The notes: generated by a model not told the origin, from the letters alone. A stretch of 64,000 nucleotides of DNA from Paragonimus skrjabini miyazakii (GCA_014338405.1 JTDE01001050.1:62001-126000); one strand, 5' to 3'; shown: positions 12,345-26,603, numbered from the stretch's first letter. A program made the numbers and translations.

Positions 12345-13539
12345 GTTCGTCATAAGCCTTCCGTATGTATGACTCATGTTATGCCTAATACCACTCCATA
12401 GTGTGTGATATGGCAGACAGGAGAAGGTGGACATTTACTAACCTATTTCATAAGAGTGATATGACGAACTCTAATGAGAGTGAAACTCCAGTCTAGTTCT
12501 TCTTTTCGAAATGGGCCGACTTGAAACTCTATGGGAATGCAACAGCTGGGATCAATTGTGGGTGATGTTCAATCTATATGATATGTATTCGTTGTTCAAC
12601 CTGCATGGACAAACATTTGGTTTTTGCACTGGTGGTATGTAACCAATGAATCTAGTAATTTGGATAACGGAACATACGGAAGAACTTTGTTAGACGGTTG
12701 TCATACGTATCGCCTAAAGAGTCGTACTTAATATCACACGAACAGGTAGGGCCAATGAAGCTGTATGGTAAGCCCAGCGTTCCCTTTAAAGCAGTTAATG
12801 AGGTTTCTCATCAAAAGGTACACTAGTAAAACAGGTAAGATCAAACCGGCATTCATATGAAATATACCATGAAGTAGTGATATATACAAGTGGAAGAAAA
12901 CAGAATCGTTACTGATTCGCAATGGAAAAAATTAACAACATAAAGCGGAACAAAACAGATCAACCTTCTGTCTTCCAATGCCTCAGTTGAAGTTGAGTGC
13001 TAACAAACACTCCTCAGGGAGCCTTCGATTAATTAGGGCACCCCCATTCTGTTATAGACATTAATAACAAGTTACTGTTAGTAACACCGATTAGTTTTGG
13101 ACTGAAAATGTTGATAGTACTTGTTAATATCGCTTATTTTCCTCACAATCTATGAACATATCCACCCTTACAACAATAGAAGAGGAAGAGGAAATTCATT
13201 TGAATTAATGACCCAAACACTGTGCCTAATCAACTCAAACCGTACAAACCCTATTTTCATCTGAAGATATCGAGGAATCCGTGTGGACATGTGGCACATT
13301 GGATATTTCCATTTCGAGAGTTCAGTTTCACTGCCTGATATGCCAGTGGTGGAAACAATGAAATATTCGGCGCATTGACGCGACCCTGTTGCTTGAAAAC
13401 GTATTCATAAAATGTCTGTTGATTGTGGAAAAAATATTACTGGCTAGTCAACAATAAGGTCGCCAGGCACCCGAGGTATTGGAATATTTGATGGCGGGAG
13501 TCAAAACCAAGGTGCCATCGTCCTAACTGAAAGGACTGT

Positions 13540-14040
13540 TGTACATCTGGAAACGTCTAAAGTCGCAGAACGGCCAACTCGCCATCGATAAGAAGGTGCA
13601 GGACGGTCGGCGTTCAGGAAGATTGCTATCTGTTCCGAACGATTAGAAGTAACGCGTGATTCTACTTACATTTGATGGCGTTCATGTGAGCGACGAGAAG
13701 AATCTAACTCCCGATGAGAAAACTGTAACTTACGTCATTCAGACTTGCTCCAACTGCCAGCAGATCTAAGAATTAACCAGAACAACAACACTGACGCCAC
13801 CCACAGTGACACAGCGAGCAAGGCACGTATGCGGCTTGATTTTCTGGTCCATCCCCAATGGGCCCATTGGAAAATCAGTATATTACGGTGGTGTTTGATT
13901 GCTTTACATGATGTGTGAAATCCACTTTCGCGGCAGCTGAAACAGGTGGAACAGCTGCAAATATCTACATAGAAGACGTTTTGACTCGCTTCGAGGTGTT
14001 AGAGAATCATCACTGATCAAAGACTGTGTCTTCTGAGCCG
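13540..14040 (+). pseudogene. Ty3/Gypsy integrase fragment (second copy, old)
   Basis: Three shifting frames together show the order expected of a Gypsy integrase. A linker-like part (WKRLKSQNGQLA, about 13547) comes first. Then the CxxC half of the zinc finger is CSNCQQ (13746-13763). The core start has RLDF with the first Asp at 13838-13840. After a frameshift comes GPSPMGPLENQYITVVFDCF, then a region ending VLTRFEVLENHH near 14020, where the SDQG-type second Asp motif has been lost. The copy differs clearly from the integrase at 1-765, so it is a different Gypsy lineage or a much older copy. No LTR was found beside it. A possible tail of the polyprotein near 14200-14340 is too weak to call. 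Confidence 0.75.
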
Positions 14041-17000
14041 ATAATTTCAGATGCCGCAGAACCAACCTTCCGATTCATAGACAAACAGGTTAAAGGATCG
14101 GTTCATTTGGAAATTAGAGGTACTAACTTGAAAGAAGGAATGACAGAGATATCCTTTGCATAAAGCACGGCGTGGCAAAAAACAGTGCAAAGTGAACCAC
14201 TAAAACTGAAATGCGGTAGGGAGTCCAGGACTCCGTTGAACATCTGTGTGTTTGGAGATAGGAAAGGAGATGCAGTACCGCAAGAACAACAAAACCCAAA
14301 GCACCTATACCGGTGCGCCGTAAACGAACATCATCTCAGTTAACTTTGAATGAAACATACGAAGAAAAATTTACACACTTATTTGACGTGATTAATGTTA
14401 GTGAATAATAAGTTACCCTGTATTTTGCTCACACAAAAGCAAGCGCTCCAAGCAAGCGCTCCCTAGAAATTCCGCAGTGCTATATCTCTTCAGAAGTTTA
14501 ACTACACGTTTTATGCGGCTTATTGACGTAAACCACCTCCTTCAAATAGTTTCAGATAGTAACGTCCAGTAGCATTCGATCGGTCCCATCCGTGCTGTAG
14601 TGTAACATAAACAAGCTGCTCGACACATGGTACAGTATTTAGTCGTTTCCAATTAGCTAGAACTACCTGCAGACATGATCATCTGAAGAAAATTCCATTC
14701 ACAATGGAATAGAACAAATGTTGCAAAATTTGGACAAAAGAGAAACTTAAAAACAAGTATATTCATATGACGTTTTCCAGATGACAAACTTAAATGTTGA
14801 AATCACTCATACCTGATCACAACCTCAACAGAAAAAAGGTCCTATTCGGAGACACATGGCCTACATTACTTTGTTGCAAATAGTGTTAACACAAGCCATA
14901 CCCTTTGGGAAGAACTAGATGACTTATTTAGCAACTTGTCATGGACTGCCAAAAAGACAATAATTTGACTGATGTGAGACCGTCCAACGGAAAACGATTT
15001 CTCTATCAAACATATTCCAAATGTAATCCATTTCATTAAGGTGCTAAAAACAAAGTGTTATCATCGAACTGGGTAGATGGAACCGAATTAGTGGGGTACA
15101 ACCCCAACAAACCATGTTTTGGGTGTTTTGAACGTATGCTTCATCATAAGTATGTGAGGTGAAGATAGTAAGTCACGTTGGCATGATCTTTGGTGCGCAT
15201 AACACTAGTACAGCTCCAGAAGTATTGTCGTCTGTAAGCGCTTGTTGTATTTCACTCTTTAACATGTAAATAAAGGAGCTCGTTTTCTAGAGCGGGCAAA
15301 AAATCATCTCACCGCTGATAACTTTATCGGTTTACTGTCGGAAGGTTTTCAGCGGAAATGCTGTGACGTTCCTTCAAAATTTTGTCGGTTTTCAAACAAA
15401 AGATAAAATGACTCTAGCCTCTGTCTGGTTGTCAAATGTGAGAGCAGCAACAAAGGCGCTAGACTATGTACTTCATTTGTCAACTGAGGGCAGCTATACG
15501 GTTGAGACATGAATAAACCTATCGCTTGGGTTTTTGCACTTACTCCCATCCGAGAAACAATGTTACTACTTCAGGAACACGTTGCTCACACAATTGTTAT
15601 CTGTCCTGCCAAGTTCAGTACAAAGACGGCATTCATAATGGAATACTCCAACCATACCGTTACCGAATCGGGTGCCGCATCACCAACTCAGTACACGACA
15701 GCTAAATTTGCAGCCACCTCATGACTGCTTCTTTGCCAAGTAGGTCGCAAGGTTAGCTATGCGCACGAGTTCCAAAACACCACTTAACTACGCCACATTG
15801 ATTGCTTCGTCAGCAAGCTTGCTGTGTGGGTCCTCATTCGGTAAAGTATCAGCTTCGTTGTAGTAGGGTATGGGCGCACTGGTCAATAGTCCATCTGGTG
15901 GCGTCTGTGTACCCGTCTGTTTTAGGTTCCATAAGTCCATGATGGACAAGCTAATCCCGCCACATAATCTGGTTACCCTCTCCTATCGAACTAGTTGCTT
16001 GGAACTGAGGGAACGCAATTAATCGTCATTTTCTACGCATGGTTTACTTTTAGGCCGACAGTATGATCTCGAGTGCAGGTTAGTGGTGTTTTCTAGCAAG
16101 CGTAATATGTCCACAGCACGGATTCATTTGTGCTATTTTCGTGGAGGATTTCATAAACAACTTTATTTCTTCGCGTGTTAACCTGATGCTACTGACCGTC
16201 CGATAGCAGTGTTTTGAGATGTGACAAACAATTTTGATGACCTGAACACTGCTGTTTTGTTTAACTAGTATAACTCAGAGTATACAGCAAAGAAATTATT
16301 AATCTCGCTTCCATCTGAAAGCAGTTGTAGCCTACCCGTCAAAATCTACTGTAACTATTCTCCTTTCAAGGATCAAAACCCAGGAATGTTAATCTAATTA
16401 CCAAACCATGATTTGATAACTAAGATGTGCTCAGCTTATGCAACGTCAGTCTCATCAACTCAGTATGTATTGAGAAGCCAACACAGACTTTATGTACACT
16501 CACTGTCCTAGATTACTTCCTCTTAACCCCACATTATTCAGACTGGTTCCATCTTCTCGTTGAATCTTTTTATAAAATTATTCTGAACTCAACACTGTCT
16601 TGTTAAGTTTGAAGCTTCCGTTTGCCTTATAAATAATTCCATTATCCTTAAGGTCTCTGGATGCATTTACGTTCGCTATCAAGGTTTTGATCCTTAACTT
16701 AACAGGATAGACACGGTCAACCTCAAACTGCCGCTCAACTACACGAGTGCAGTAACGAATGACTTCTTCAGAAACTAGTTATGGCAGTTTGCACAAGGTT
16801 GTCTACTCAAAATCGTTAACTAGTCACTACCAACTAGCTCCAATAACCTAATCCATCAACGTTTGTTTTCTTGATTCTACTACTTTCAATCAGGAATATC
16901 ATAGCAAATAAAAGGCGGTTTACATTGTTGTTGTTCGATTCTGTTGTCGAGTTTGGCAAGTGGCTATGTGGCTGATTTAGTTTTAAATCAGAAACAACAT

Positions 17001-17902
17001 CAACAACACCATGAGTTTGTCAGTTTGACCTTTATGGCCTTCTCTGATTAGCAATGAGATGCAGAGAATCAGTCTGAAAGCAAAATACACTGTTCTTTAG
17101 AATTCCGTCGGGAGTAAATGCATTCCACAAAGTGATGTGATCTGATGAATCAGAATTTGCTTAGTAAGCTTGTCTGGTATAAGCAAAACTCCAGAACATC
17201 TTGGCTTCCACAGTATTTGTTTTTGAATAAATGTATTTCATTAGATAGAAACAGACAATAACCGTTAACACTCGTAAACACAATCAGTTTACAAGAAACG
17301 TATGAATTATGGGCTATCGTGTGATTGCTTCAGCAATCTATTTTTACTAAATTATTTACGTAAGCAAACAACTAGGCTTGGTCGAAAAAAATATCGCGGT
17401 GTAAAACGTCCGTCAGTTTAATAGATAACCATAATTTTTGTTTCACTTTTAATACTGACAGAACATTAAACATATGCTTTATGCAAACTGTCTCAAATAT
17501 TTAAAACAGTTCGTTCTCTTGATGAACTTGAATAAAAATAATGAGAAAACGCAATTCATGTGATGTTTTCCGGAGTAAAGTTTCGTACATTCTGATCACA
17601 CATGTACATGTGACTGATTTCAAACTAGTCAAAATTCCGCAGAGCGGAAGTCATGGCTTGAGGTATTATATAAACGGACACAAAAACGTTTATGTGCACC
17701 TAATGAATGGTTCAACTTCCAGGAGTATAGTTTCCGACAAATGGATATGGTTGCAATAGGCACAGCCGTCATCTCAACAGTAGAACTGACGACGGTACCG
17801 TAGTGACAAGAAAGTGTCTTCCAACGGCTATATCCAGGACTTATAACGCTGCAAAACATCTGTCACACCTCGCTGTTTATACAAATATTCGTGTAGCTGC
17901 AG

Positions 17903-18093
17903 TATGAGCTACAGTGGAAGTGGATACCGACAGCTAGCTGCTTGTATCACCGAGCTTGTTCCTAAATGGCTGGAAACTCAGTTAAAAACTCTAGGAGCCT
18001 GCATAGATGCCGATGGACAGCACCTAGCATCATCGATTGCAAGGCTCATAATACAAACTGAACACAGAGTCAAAGTTTCTGATGCACTCTTGG
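17903..18093 (+). CDS. Candidate exon, unknown helical protein
   Basis: An open frame of 96 codons from an ATG at 17904 follows gtagctgcag. Its first two thirds read like an amphipathic helical repeat, including ITELVPKWLETQLKTLG and HLASSIARLIIQ. A possible donor (CTCTTG|GTGATT) at 18094 would end the exon on a codon boundary, which fits the phase of the next candidate at 18272. The donor is not strong and the acceptor is weak in pyrimidines. Protein not recognised. Confidence 0.2.
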
Positions 18094-18271
18094 TGATTTT
18101 TTGGAGCAACCGGAAACGCATACTCCAGTTTGCTGAAGCTTTGGCTATAAAACATCGCAGTCCCACCCTATGTGTTCAAAAACATCCATGCTGACGGTGT
18201 GGCTAACCTGGTAGTCAGCAATCCCACAATTGCGATTTTCGGTTTTTCTCTCCATCTATTTACTTCCTTAG

Positions 18272-18340
18272 GCCAAGACTTGCGCTCTGTGCAATTTTGA
18301 CTCGCCTAAAATAAGTTGCCTATCCATGTGTGATGTGAAT
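18272..18340 (+). CDS. Candidate 69-bp exon, Cys-rich
   Basis: A long pyrimidine tract ending acttccttag and a donor GTAAGA bracket exactly 23 codons in phase 0-0. The peptide begins AKTCALCNFDSPK and has four Cys. It could continue the 17903-18093 candidate across a 178-bp intron. No homology was seen. Confidence 0.2.
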
Positions 18341-21300
18341 GTAAGAAATATTACTCCAGAGAACATCACACGAATTGAGTCTACTTACTATTCTACGGAA
18401 ATATCTCAAAAATAGTGTTCAAGGCTACAGGTTGAAATCACCAACAACAAAAGTCACTCTGTTGATGTCACGACGGTCTCCGAACTGTCCTGAAGACTTC
18501 TAAATGATATTACTGCCTACGCCTCAGGAGATCACCGTCAACTCTTTGATATATGAATTGTGTTAATGAAGAAATCTTTTGACAACTCCAAAAGTGTTCC
18601 GCCAGTTTTCGTTTCTATGACAAGAGACGGCCATTTCAACAACTTCCCCAAGCTGGACTTGGTAAATAAACAAAAAAGTATCGCTTTTAATAATTTATTT
18701 TGTTAATGTTGTTGACTTTTAATGGTGGTTGGCATGTTAGCGATCTGACGGAGTGTACTGGACTTGTCCGGTCACAGGCTGTTGATAAGTTTTACTCTGA
18801 TCACCTACGATCAAGTTATAACCGGTCCCACATTGCCATCTCTGCTTGACAACGCCATCTGTTGAACATCATTCACATCTAATCGCAGCCTTCGCATTCA
18901 GATAGACTTTCCAGCCAACCTCTCTAAAAAAAGCAGTAAATTTGAGAGTCACGAAAATAAAGTCAAATGTGAATGATGTTCACTTTGAGAATTAACCATA
19001 TCCCCGACTACTCACCAGTAAACTTCATCTATTTCGGGTTTCTGCTGTTCCGCCTCGTCATATTAGACTGATTGAGACGATGGCCATTTCAGCGGTAAAC
19101 AATTTCTTTCATGTTGTGTAATTACAGCTAATTCACAAATTGGTTACATATGTCCGACGTTGTTTACAGTTTCCTAATAAACTGCGGCTTTCTGTTTGTT
19201 GTTGTTTTGTCACATCAATGAAATCTTTTTAGTGGCTGCAAAATGATCAGTTCTGGACAGATCAACGAGCTTCACTAACACCTAGGACCATCTGTTTCCT
19301 ACGGATTTGTTAAACTATTCTTCCATTCACTGAGCGCCTCGTCGTTTGTCGCCATTGCCTTGATTTTGTAACTTACTGGTGTGACCGTTAAACTGGTTTT
19401 AGTATGTCGTTCACGTTATATCTTTACCATGTTACACTTCATTGAACAGCGTTGTTCATACTGCTTAGTGTTCACTTGACACCACGCCTCATTCAGCTTG
19501 CTGGCTCTGTAGAGTTGAAGCTTTTACCAGGAATCATAAGTTGGGTTTATTGTATTTACCAGACATTGTAGCATTCTTTTTATTTCCCTAAGAAACCATT
19601 TTCTTTACTACTGTCCCTAACCTTGGATTTCTGGACGGGGCAATTTATGGACGTTACACAGGTTAGTTGACGCCAATCATTCGTTTATTTTGATATCGAT
19701 CTGTCGTTTGCATTTGGCAGTGAGACCCGGTGATATTGAATTCACTTTACCGATCGATTCTCCGAGCGTACAGAATCAACGAGTGCTCTATGTCGATTAT
19801 CAGCTGTTCTGTCCTGTACTTAACTCAGTCCCGCCCACTACGGTAGCAAACTCTAGTGGACAGTAAATGATCGTTTTAGATTATAGTCACAAAGGATAGA
19901 TCTCGTCTGCACAGTTGAAGTGATTAACTAAAAAATTAATTTGTTCGCAACCTGATTTACTCCAGACTAATAAATGCTAGTTGATTCGGGTGGAATTGTA
20001 CTAAGTCTTATCACTTAAGTGAAATGCCAAATTAAGTTCGCAATGACATTTATTTTCATGATCTGGTTTAATTTAGATTTTGTGGTCTATATGCGGATTT
20101 GTCATTGATTATCAAGTAAGCAAGGAGTGTTTTCCATCTTGCGTGTACCAGTATTGAAGCGCATTAATGACACATATTTCCATGAGCATATCAGAACTAG
20201 AAATTGGTTAGTAGTAAAATGTGTGATATTTGACGTGCAGATCTTCGGCTCACATTTTATTTGCTACCACAACACAATTCTAACAATCACTATATGACTA
20301 GCAGACATGACAAAAGGATTGATGTATGCGGATTTTAAAAGGGTTCAATAGATAAGGTTTCGGAGCAAACTTTCAGATGGCGGGTCGAGAACAAGATAAA
20401 CCCTTACAAGGAACCACAAGCAACCTAGGGTAAACTAATATGAAACTGATAATGAAAACTTTGTTAACAGGTTAGGCGACAGATGTGAACCATGTGAGGG
20501 GTGAAGTTTATTTTTGATGTTAATCGTACACGATATGCATCATTGTCATCTTCAGAACAAAAGTATTAGAGACTTGCAGACCGAATGAATACAAACGATG
20601 AAACAATATTAGTGACGTTAGGGAGTGGAAGAAGCTAACTGACATGTTCTAATGTACACATTAGATGACATTTGTTTGGCGATCGACAAATGCTTCAGCA
20701 AGCTTCATGTCTTAAGTTTTCTTCAAGAACGATTGACAAAAGCCGCATTAATGTCAGAGATTCTGCTACCCTGTCAACAAATGCGCTTATCCGATGAATT
20801 CCGAGCGTTGCTAGCAATGCCAAAATAAAGCTAGGCTTACTAAAGCTAACAAAACTATCACCAACTTAAGTCCTTTATCCTGAATGAGTGGATATTCATC
20901 TGATGGTCAGTAATTGTAAGGAATGCCTAACAACTGTACGGTTGACAGTGCGCGATATTACTATACTGTGGAAAAAAGAACGAATAAAATATGGATATAA
21001 CTGGCGATGGAATAATTATTCACTCATATTATTCGGGTATCGTATTCGGTACTAGTCTACCAGCCTACGGGAGAGGGACTTCTCTCATTCGTCATACATC
21101 CAGAGTTCCCTAAAAACGTTAATCCATCTACAGAGAAGCAAGTGTTTTCTGACAGTTTTTTCACAGATAAACAAAGTATCGTTGTGCTTGCTAGCAGTAC
21201 ACTCGAACAACTTGATTTTTTTTGGAGGCGAAGTGCTTGAAGTGTATGTTCATTATACGAGCGCGATTTATGGGCATAGATGATTGGCTGTTCTCAGTTT

Positions 21301-23830
21301 GCTTATATGCACACTCTGTTTATCAAGCTCCTCATTTCAGCACACCGGATGGTTATTTTCAAACCTCAATTTTCACGATCACAACTTAATCTCAGATACA
21401 CGTAAGTGCATGTGAATAATATCTGTTACATTGGGTATTTATCAAGTACAATTACCTGCGTTTTGCGAACAGATGAGGGTTCAATCAAAAATTCTACGAA
21501 AAGTCTAATTTTTTCGTGGCCAATGCCTATATTGAAATCTTACCAGACTTATGGCAAAGACCGGTGTGTCGTTATTCTTGAAATTATACGTTTCCAGGAT
21601 GATGGTTTCCAGAACACAACATCGTAGTTTCGAGTCTACCAAATGAAAGGGCGCGAATAAAACTAATCGTGGGTGTACGGTTACACGAATGCTGTCCATC
21701 AATCGTCATTCGGTAGGTTCAGCGACCGTAAGACGTCATGTGATTGTTATGCACTGTTCTCACATCGTGTAGTCAACAGGTTGGAATACAACATTATCGC
21801 AGATTAGAACGATCATAAACATGTGGCTCATCCAAAAATGAGCTCGACGAAATGAAGGTACAGGTGAAAGGGAAAGAAAAAGTATCAAAGTCGCCATAGA
21901 GACCCCATATTTCCAGGATTGCAGGCAACTGTACGTTATAACTCACAAGAGGTTTTGACTGGTACAGAAACCACGCGAGATTCGCTTATGGTAATCAAAA
22001 CAAGTCACATATATGAATATATCTCTCACATAATGTAGTATGTCTCAGTATATTGGATGGGGTTAATGAAAGTTAATTGAGTGACACACGTGCTAGTCAT
22101 GTCTGCCGAAAACAATTCGTTCACGATTCAAGCGGTTTTGTGATCGGTCGCCAAATGAGGCGAAGGGCTTGAACACACACATACATCTGTCATTATCTGA
22201 ACATGGAAATATTAAGGGGTGTTAATGCTCGCATTCTGACTGGTGTGATATAGACTTTGTGAGGCATGTAATAGCTTACAGAACGTCCCTTTAGTTTCAG
22301 TCAACTATAGATGGATCGTTCGACTTTCCCCTCGACTACCATTCACCTACTTTTACTGGAAATTCTACGATGCACGTGATCTGTTTTAATTCCCATACAT
22401 TAATCAAATATGCTTTGTTGCAACTCTAGAAACAGGATTAAAATCACCGAAAACAGTTACTAGCACGTCAAGTTTCAGTTCAACAGATATAGATCTAACT
22501 TTAGGTGAGACAACAGCTATGTTTTATTGTGAAAATATCACCAGAAGTCTGACGACCTAAAGATTATGCACACTTCGAAGTTGTTGTGACGGCTAATTCG
22601 TCAGATGTTTGAGATTAATATGTCAAAGTGTTATCAAGCTTTTCTTCTTTTGTGGAGGAAAACTGACATATCTTTAGGCATAACAATAATTGATCAGTTT
22701 TAGCCGATCCTCCCGTATTTGTTATCCATCCGTGTGAAATTGGAGCTTTGATAACTGGTAAAGTTGCAAAACCCATCAACAATTTTAACATAGTTATAGG
22801 CAAATGCATCAAAGTTTGTTGGAAGGTAATTTTCCTTTGATGTAGCAAAAAATGTTGGAAAATAATTGCAACGCAGTTTTTCATTTACAAGATCAGTTTT
22901 ATCCATTCACTTTGATGCATCGAATGCTTCTGACTAGTTTGTGTTGGAATAGCTGAAGGCACCAAGTGTTTAATTGTATTTCATAAAAATCGATACCACA
23001 ACCTGATTCCATGGCCGTGGACCTTATCGTACCTAACAAAGCAATATACACAGCAATGCCGAGTCAATCCAGCGTTGGTGAGTTTAGGTTAACCAAACAT
23101 TTGTAACAGTTATCGATTGGGTGGCTTGTCATAATTATTGAAAATCAACAGCAATTTTGTAATGAGTACTGATTGACAATTGCTGATATTTTTCCAAAAG
23201 TTTTCGAACAAGATAAGAGCAAGGAATCCGTTCCTATTTATAAGGTTCTTTTCCGTCAAAGCAGCGGTACCTATAATTCTCTTACAACTGACTATTCTGT
23301 TATGTTCGATGCACCTCTACAGAACGTCTGTCAAGTGGAAGAGCAATTAAATCAGATTAGTTCTCCGAGGGAAAATGTGAAGCTTATACTATATTTGTTT
23401 CTTCTGTTTGACCTAAACGTCATAATTAATTGTACACTCTTCGTGAGTTCAAGCAATTTTGTGAACCGAATTTCTGCTTGTCTGTGGGTCGTATAAATAG
23501 TCGCAACGCGAATTTCTCGATTGAGCCTATTAAAGTCAACCGTTCGATTCAAACGATGGCTGGTAATTATACCGTGTTTACTTTTCAAGTATTTACAGTG
23601 TAAAATTGTAAACTTTAGATTGTGCCGACTTCTATTGGACAACAGAAACTACTTTGAGATGGATCACTAGGAAAACTTCGGGTGTTTCATCTGTTGCGGA
23701 CTGGACGTCCGGTTTTTGCAGTGAGGGCCGTACAGCTCATAGATAACCCCAGGTGAAAATTAAAACAACCGTGTTGTTTCTTAGATCAACATGTTAATCT
23801 AGTCACCAGCAAACTTGTCCGGCATAATGC

Positions 23831-24104
23831 TGTAACATACAAGCAGGCCGTTTTTAGTCTGATTATCCGTTACGCTTGCGGACCAATTTTGGGCAACATG
23901 GAGACACCGGAGGACAGCGTTTTTCCGAGATGGGGGTCTTATAAAAGGAAGCAACAAAAATAAGCATGCCTCGAAGGCCCAGTAAGCTATGCACATGACT
24001 TACACGAAAGAACACTAAAGCGGCGCCAACAACACAGCAGCACGCTCCGTCACACAATTCAAGTTCAATCAGTGCGCGATTGCTGGTTTCGACCGCACTT
24101 CACA
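23831..24104. mobile_element. 275-bp solo LTR (copy 2)
   Basis: This aligns end to end with 2199-2473. Shared stretches include the GGAGACACC and AAGGCCCAGTAA blocks, CTAAAGCGGCG, and TTACACAATTCAAGTTCAA-like runs. Ends are TGTAACATACA and a decayed ...CACTTCACA. Flanks are ATGC (23827-23830) and ATGT (24105-24108), a possible eroded 4-bp duplication. This copy has TATAAAAG at 23940-23947, where copy 1 has lost the box, which favours a plus-strand promoter. Divergence between copies is high, so both are old. Confidence 0.6.
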
Positions 24105-26603
24105 ATGTTACTAAACAACAATCATAACTCGACACAAAATGTTATCATTAACGCACACCACCTTTGACTTGATGGAAGCTACATAATATGTATCCGTAAG
24201 CTTCTTCCTATTCACATACGCGTGAATTGCGCATGTTGCTTTATCTACTGTACTGTATCTCGAGGTGGCTTTAGTTGCCACGCAAAAGCGATGGTGATAA
24301 TTCTGGTGAGTAGGGGATAAGGAGGCAGTACGGACATTTCTGAGTAATTAGCATAATAAGTTTAACAACAAAACAACCGCAATTAGGACGGTTGGAAGTG
24401 GTGCACTCTGTAAGTGAACAGCCAATTGTGCACTCGTTCCGGTTGAGGAAAATTCAGTTCGGTCTGGGTACACTTTTGAAACACTGCGCAGTGTCAAAAC
24501 TGGGATACTTTCGAAACTTTCTTGGAATCCTCAAAAAAAGTAGATGGCTTTTATTGATAATCAACTAGACGATATCGGTTACGATATTGCCCAATTTTTG
24601 GACTACTTAAAAGGTTTAGTTGTGTGGATTAGAAAAAGCTTAATAAGTTATCGCAACATTTCCGAGTCTGATGTCCCTTTTCAATCATAACATTAATCGT
24701 AGTGAGCCAGTTCACTTTCTGAACCTCGCGGTGTTGAAATATACAGGACCACAGGACGTGATGGTACATTCAGACAATGTTCTACACAGTAGGATGAGTT
24801 GAGTAACTCCATGTCAATGAGGTCCACATTCCAGCTAGAGTGATAAGTACAGTCCAGCTCTGCTGCTGTGAGGAAGTAAAAGGGAGACTGAAGAGAGGAC
24901 ATGATTTCAACGTGCCAACTAGATGGAACCTCAACTGGAAACGTTCGTGTTACTAAACCTAGGCACATAGCACAATCCTTGAATTTCGCTTCGAAAAACT
25001 GGGGAAGATCTAGATGATGTATTTCAATAACTTATCATGCAAGACGAATTTCCAGTTCAGTTGCCCCACCGTAATCAAAACACCAGGACAGAGTCAAATG
25101 TCTTGGATATACGTGTCTGAAAATTTTAATTGACATACTGCGGTGTTGAAAAGCTGGTAGAGTATCACCAAGGTCATTGGCAGCTGCGATATATGGTCAT
25201 TTGTCAGGATTTGGATTTTAGCGTCCAGGTGAGAAACGTGGATTGAGGATGGATAATATCGCTGTTCTTAGTTAACTAAAGTTTTGTTGAATGTGAAAAG
25301 TTTCGGGAGCAACGGCGTGTACTTTTGTTTGAGTGAAAATTGCTATGTCAGTAGTTGTTGGAACATTTGTAATGAGGTTGCACTAGAGTGGTTCCCCGTT
25401 TGAAAAAAGTTCAACCAACCGTAACTCTTGCACAAACTTGTGCAGGCGGAATTACCATCGATCGACACTAAACCAGTAAAATGTCGAACAGCTACTATTT
25501 TGATTAATGTTGTTTATCCAGAACAGTGTGCCATTTTTCCAATAAACTTAGGTTGCTTAGTGTCGTTCAGAACTCTGTTTTGATTTCCTTGACTTGGTAG
25601 CACGACACACCATTGATCTCATGTTTTGGCATACTCTCAATCACATCGACCAATGGTCATGGAGAACTGTAATCTCTGTTGATAATCCCACCAACATTCT
25701 TTGTTGCTCATCATTTGAGGTTAGGAAGCAGTGCAGTGTTGGTCAGGAGCCTTTTTCCGTTTAGTTCGGTTGCGCTTTTGCTTGGACTCACCAAGTGCAT
25801 ATTTCCAGAAGTGATTTACAATTTTAGATATCTTTTCGTGCACATCGGAACTTATTAACAAAGTTAAGGAAATGCATTTGAAAGTCTTCAGGATCTGTTT
25901 AAACTTGCCATTTGAAATTGGTACCATTTGACGTAATTTAACACTAATCATAGATTAGTAATTCAATTGCATGCTAATTTTGCTCCTTCTCTCAGACTCG
26001 ATAGAGTTCACAGATTTGCGACGAAGTTATGAGCATCTGCAGCAATTGTGTGCAAACGTAGGCTGCCTCAAGTTTCGAAATACGTTATGATTTTATACGT
26101 TACGTTTGCATGTGATTCAGGTCCACTCGCAAAATTTGCCAATGGTACATGGCTGAAATACACGGCTTACGTAATCATGTTTTACAAAGGCAAAAAACAT
26201 TTGCTCCGTCGATCGGACGACACTTCCTGTCAGCTGACTGCAACGTGGACATGACCTGAACGTTCACCCTCACAATGCACGAATAAAACTCAAAGCGCCT
26301 AAAAATTTATTGGAGCTGTCGCTATAAACCGGTTCAAATATGTCTTGTGTATAAAAACAATTATTTATGATCATTAGGCTGCCACGGACCTTAGTCGCAA
26401 TGAGTGCCATTCAGATCACATGAGTGGACGTTTGCGTTTCTATTGTTGTTTTGTTCATACCTCCAAGTACTATAAACGTCACACTTAAAGTTTTCCGTGC
26501 TATTGGTTATTTAATACTGGCGGGCCAATACGAAATACTAGCATCTACTAATTGTTTTGTTGAAACTACTGGTGAGATATTACTGTTTCAAATATCTGGA
26601 TAG

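Larger units (their letters stand above)
2478..13530. other. Long gene-poor stretch with a few candidate exons
   Basis: Eleven kilobases of A+T-rich DNA without any transposon protein or host gene that I recognise. The only entries I can justify inside are candidate exons at 3865-3926, 4148-4217, 8761-8950 and 12163-12344 and a short TA repeat at 9314-9327. It reads like intron or intergenic DNA containing repeats too old to name. Confidence 0.5.
14041..23826. other. Long gene-poor stretch with weak LINE and exon signals
   Basis: No transposon protein can be followed for more than a few residues. Two isolated GDFN motifs on the minus strand (18431-18442 and 22437-22448) hint at very old LINE endonucleases. 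Candidate exons are at 17903-18093 and 18272-18340; a 61-bp segment at 21341-21401 also has good splice sites but is too short to weigh. The rest shows nothing that I can support. Confidence 0.5.

Noticed and set aside
13540..14040. First impression of a mariner-type transposase
   Set aside because: Frame-by-frame reading showed a CxxC finger and the GPSPMGPLENQY core of a Gypsy integrase; there are no D34D features or terminal inverted repeats.
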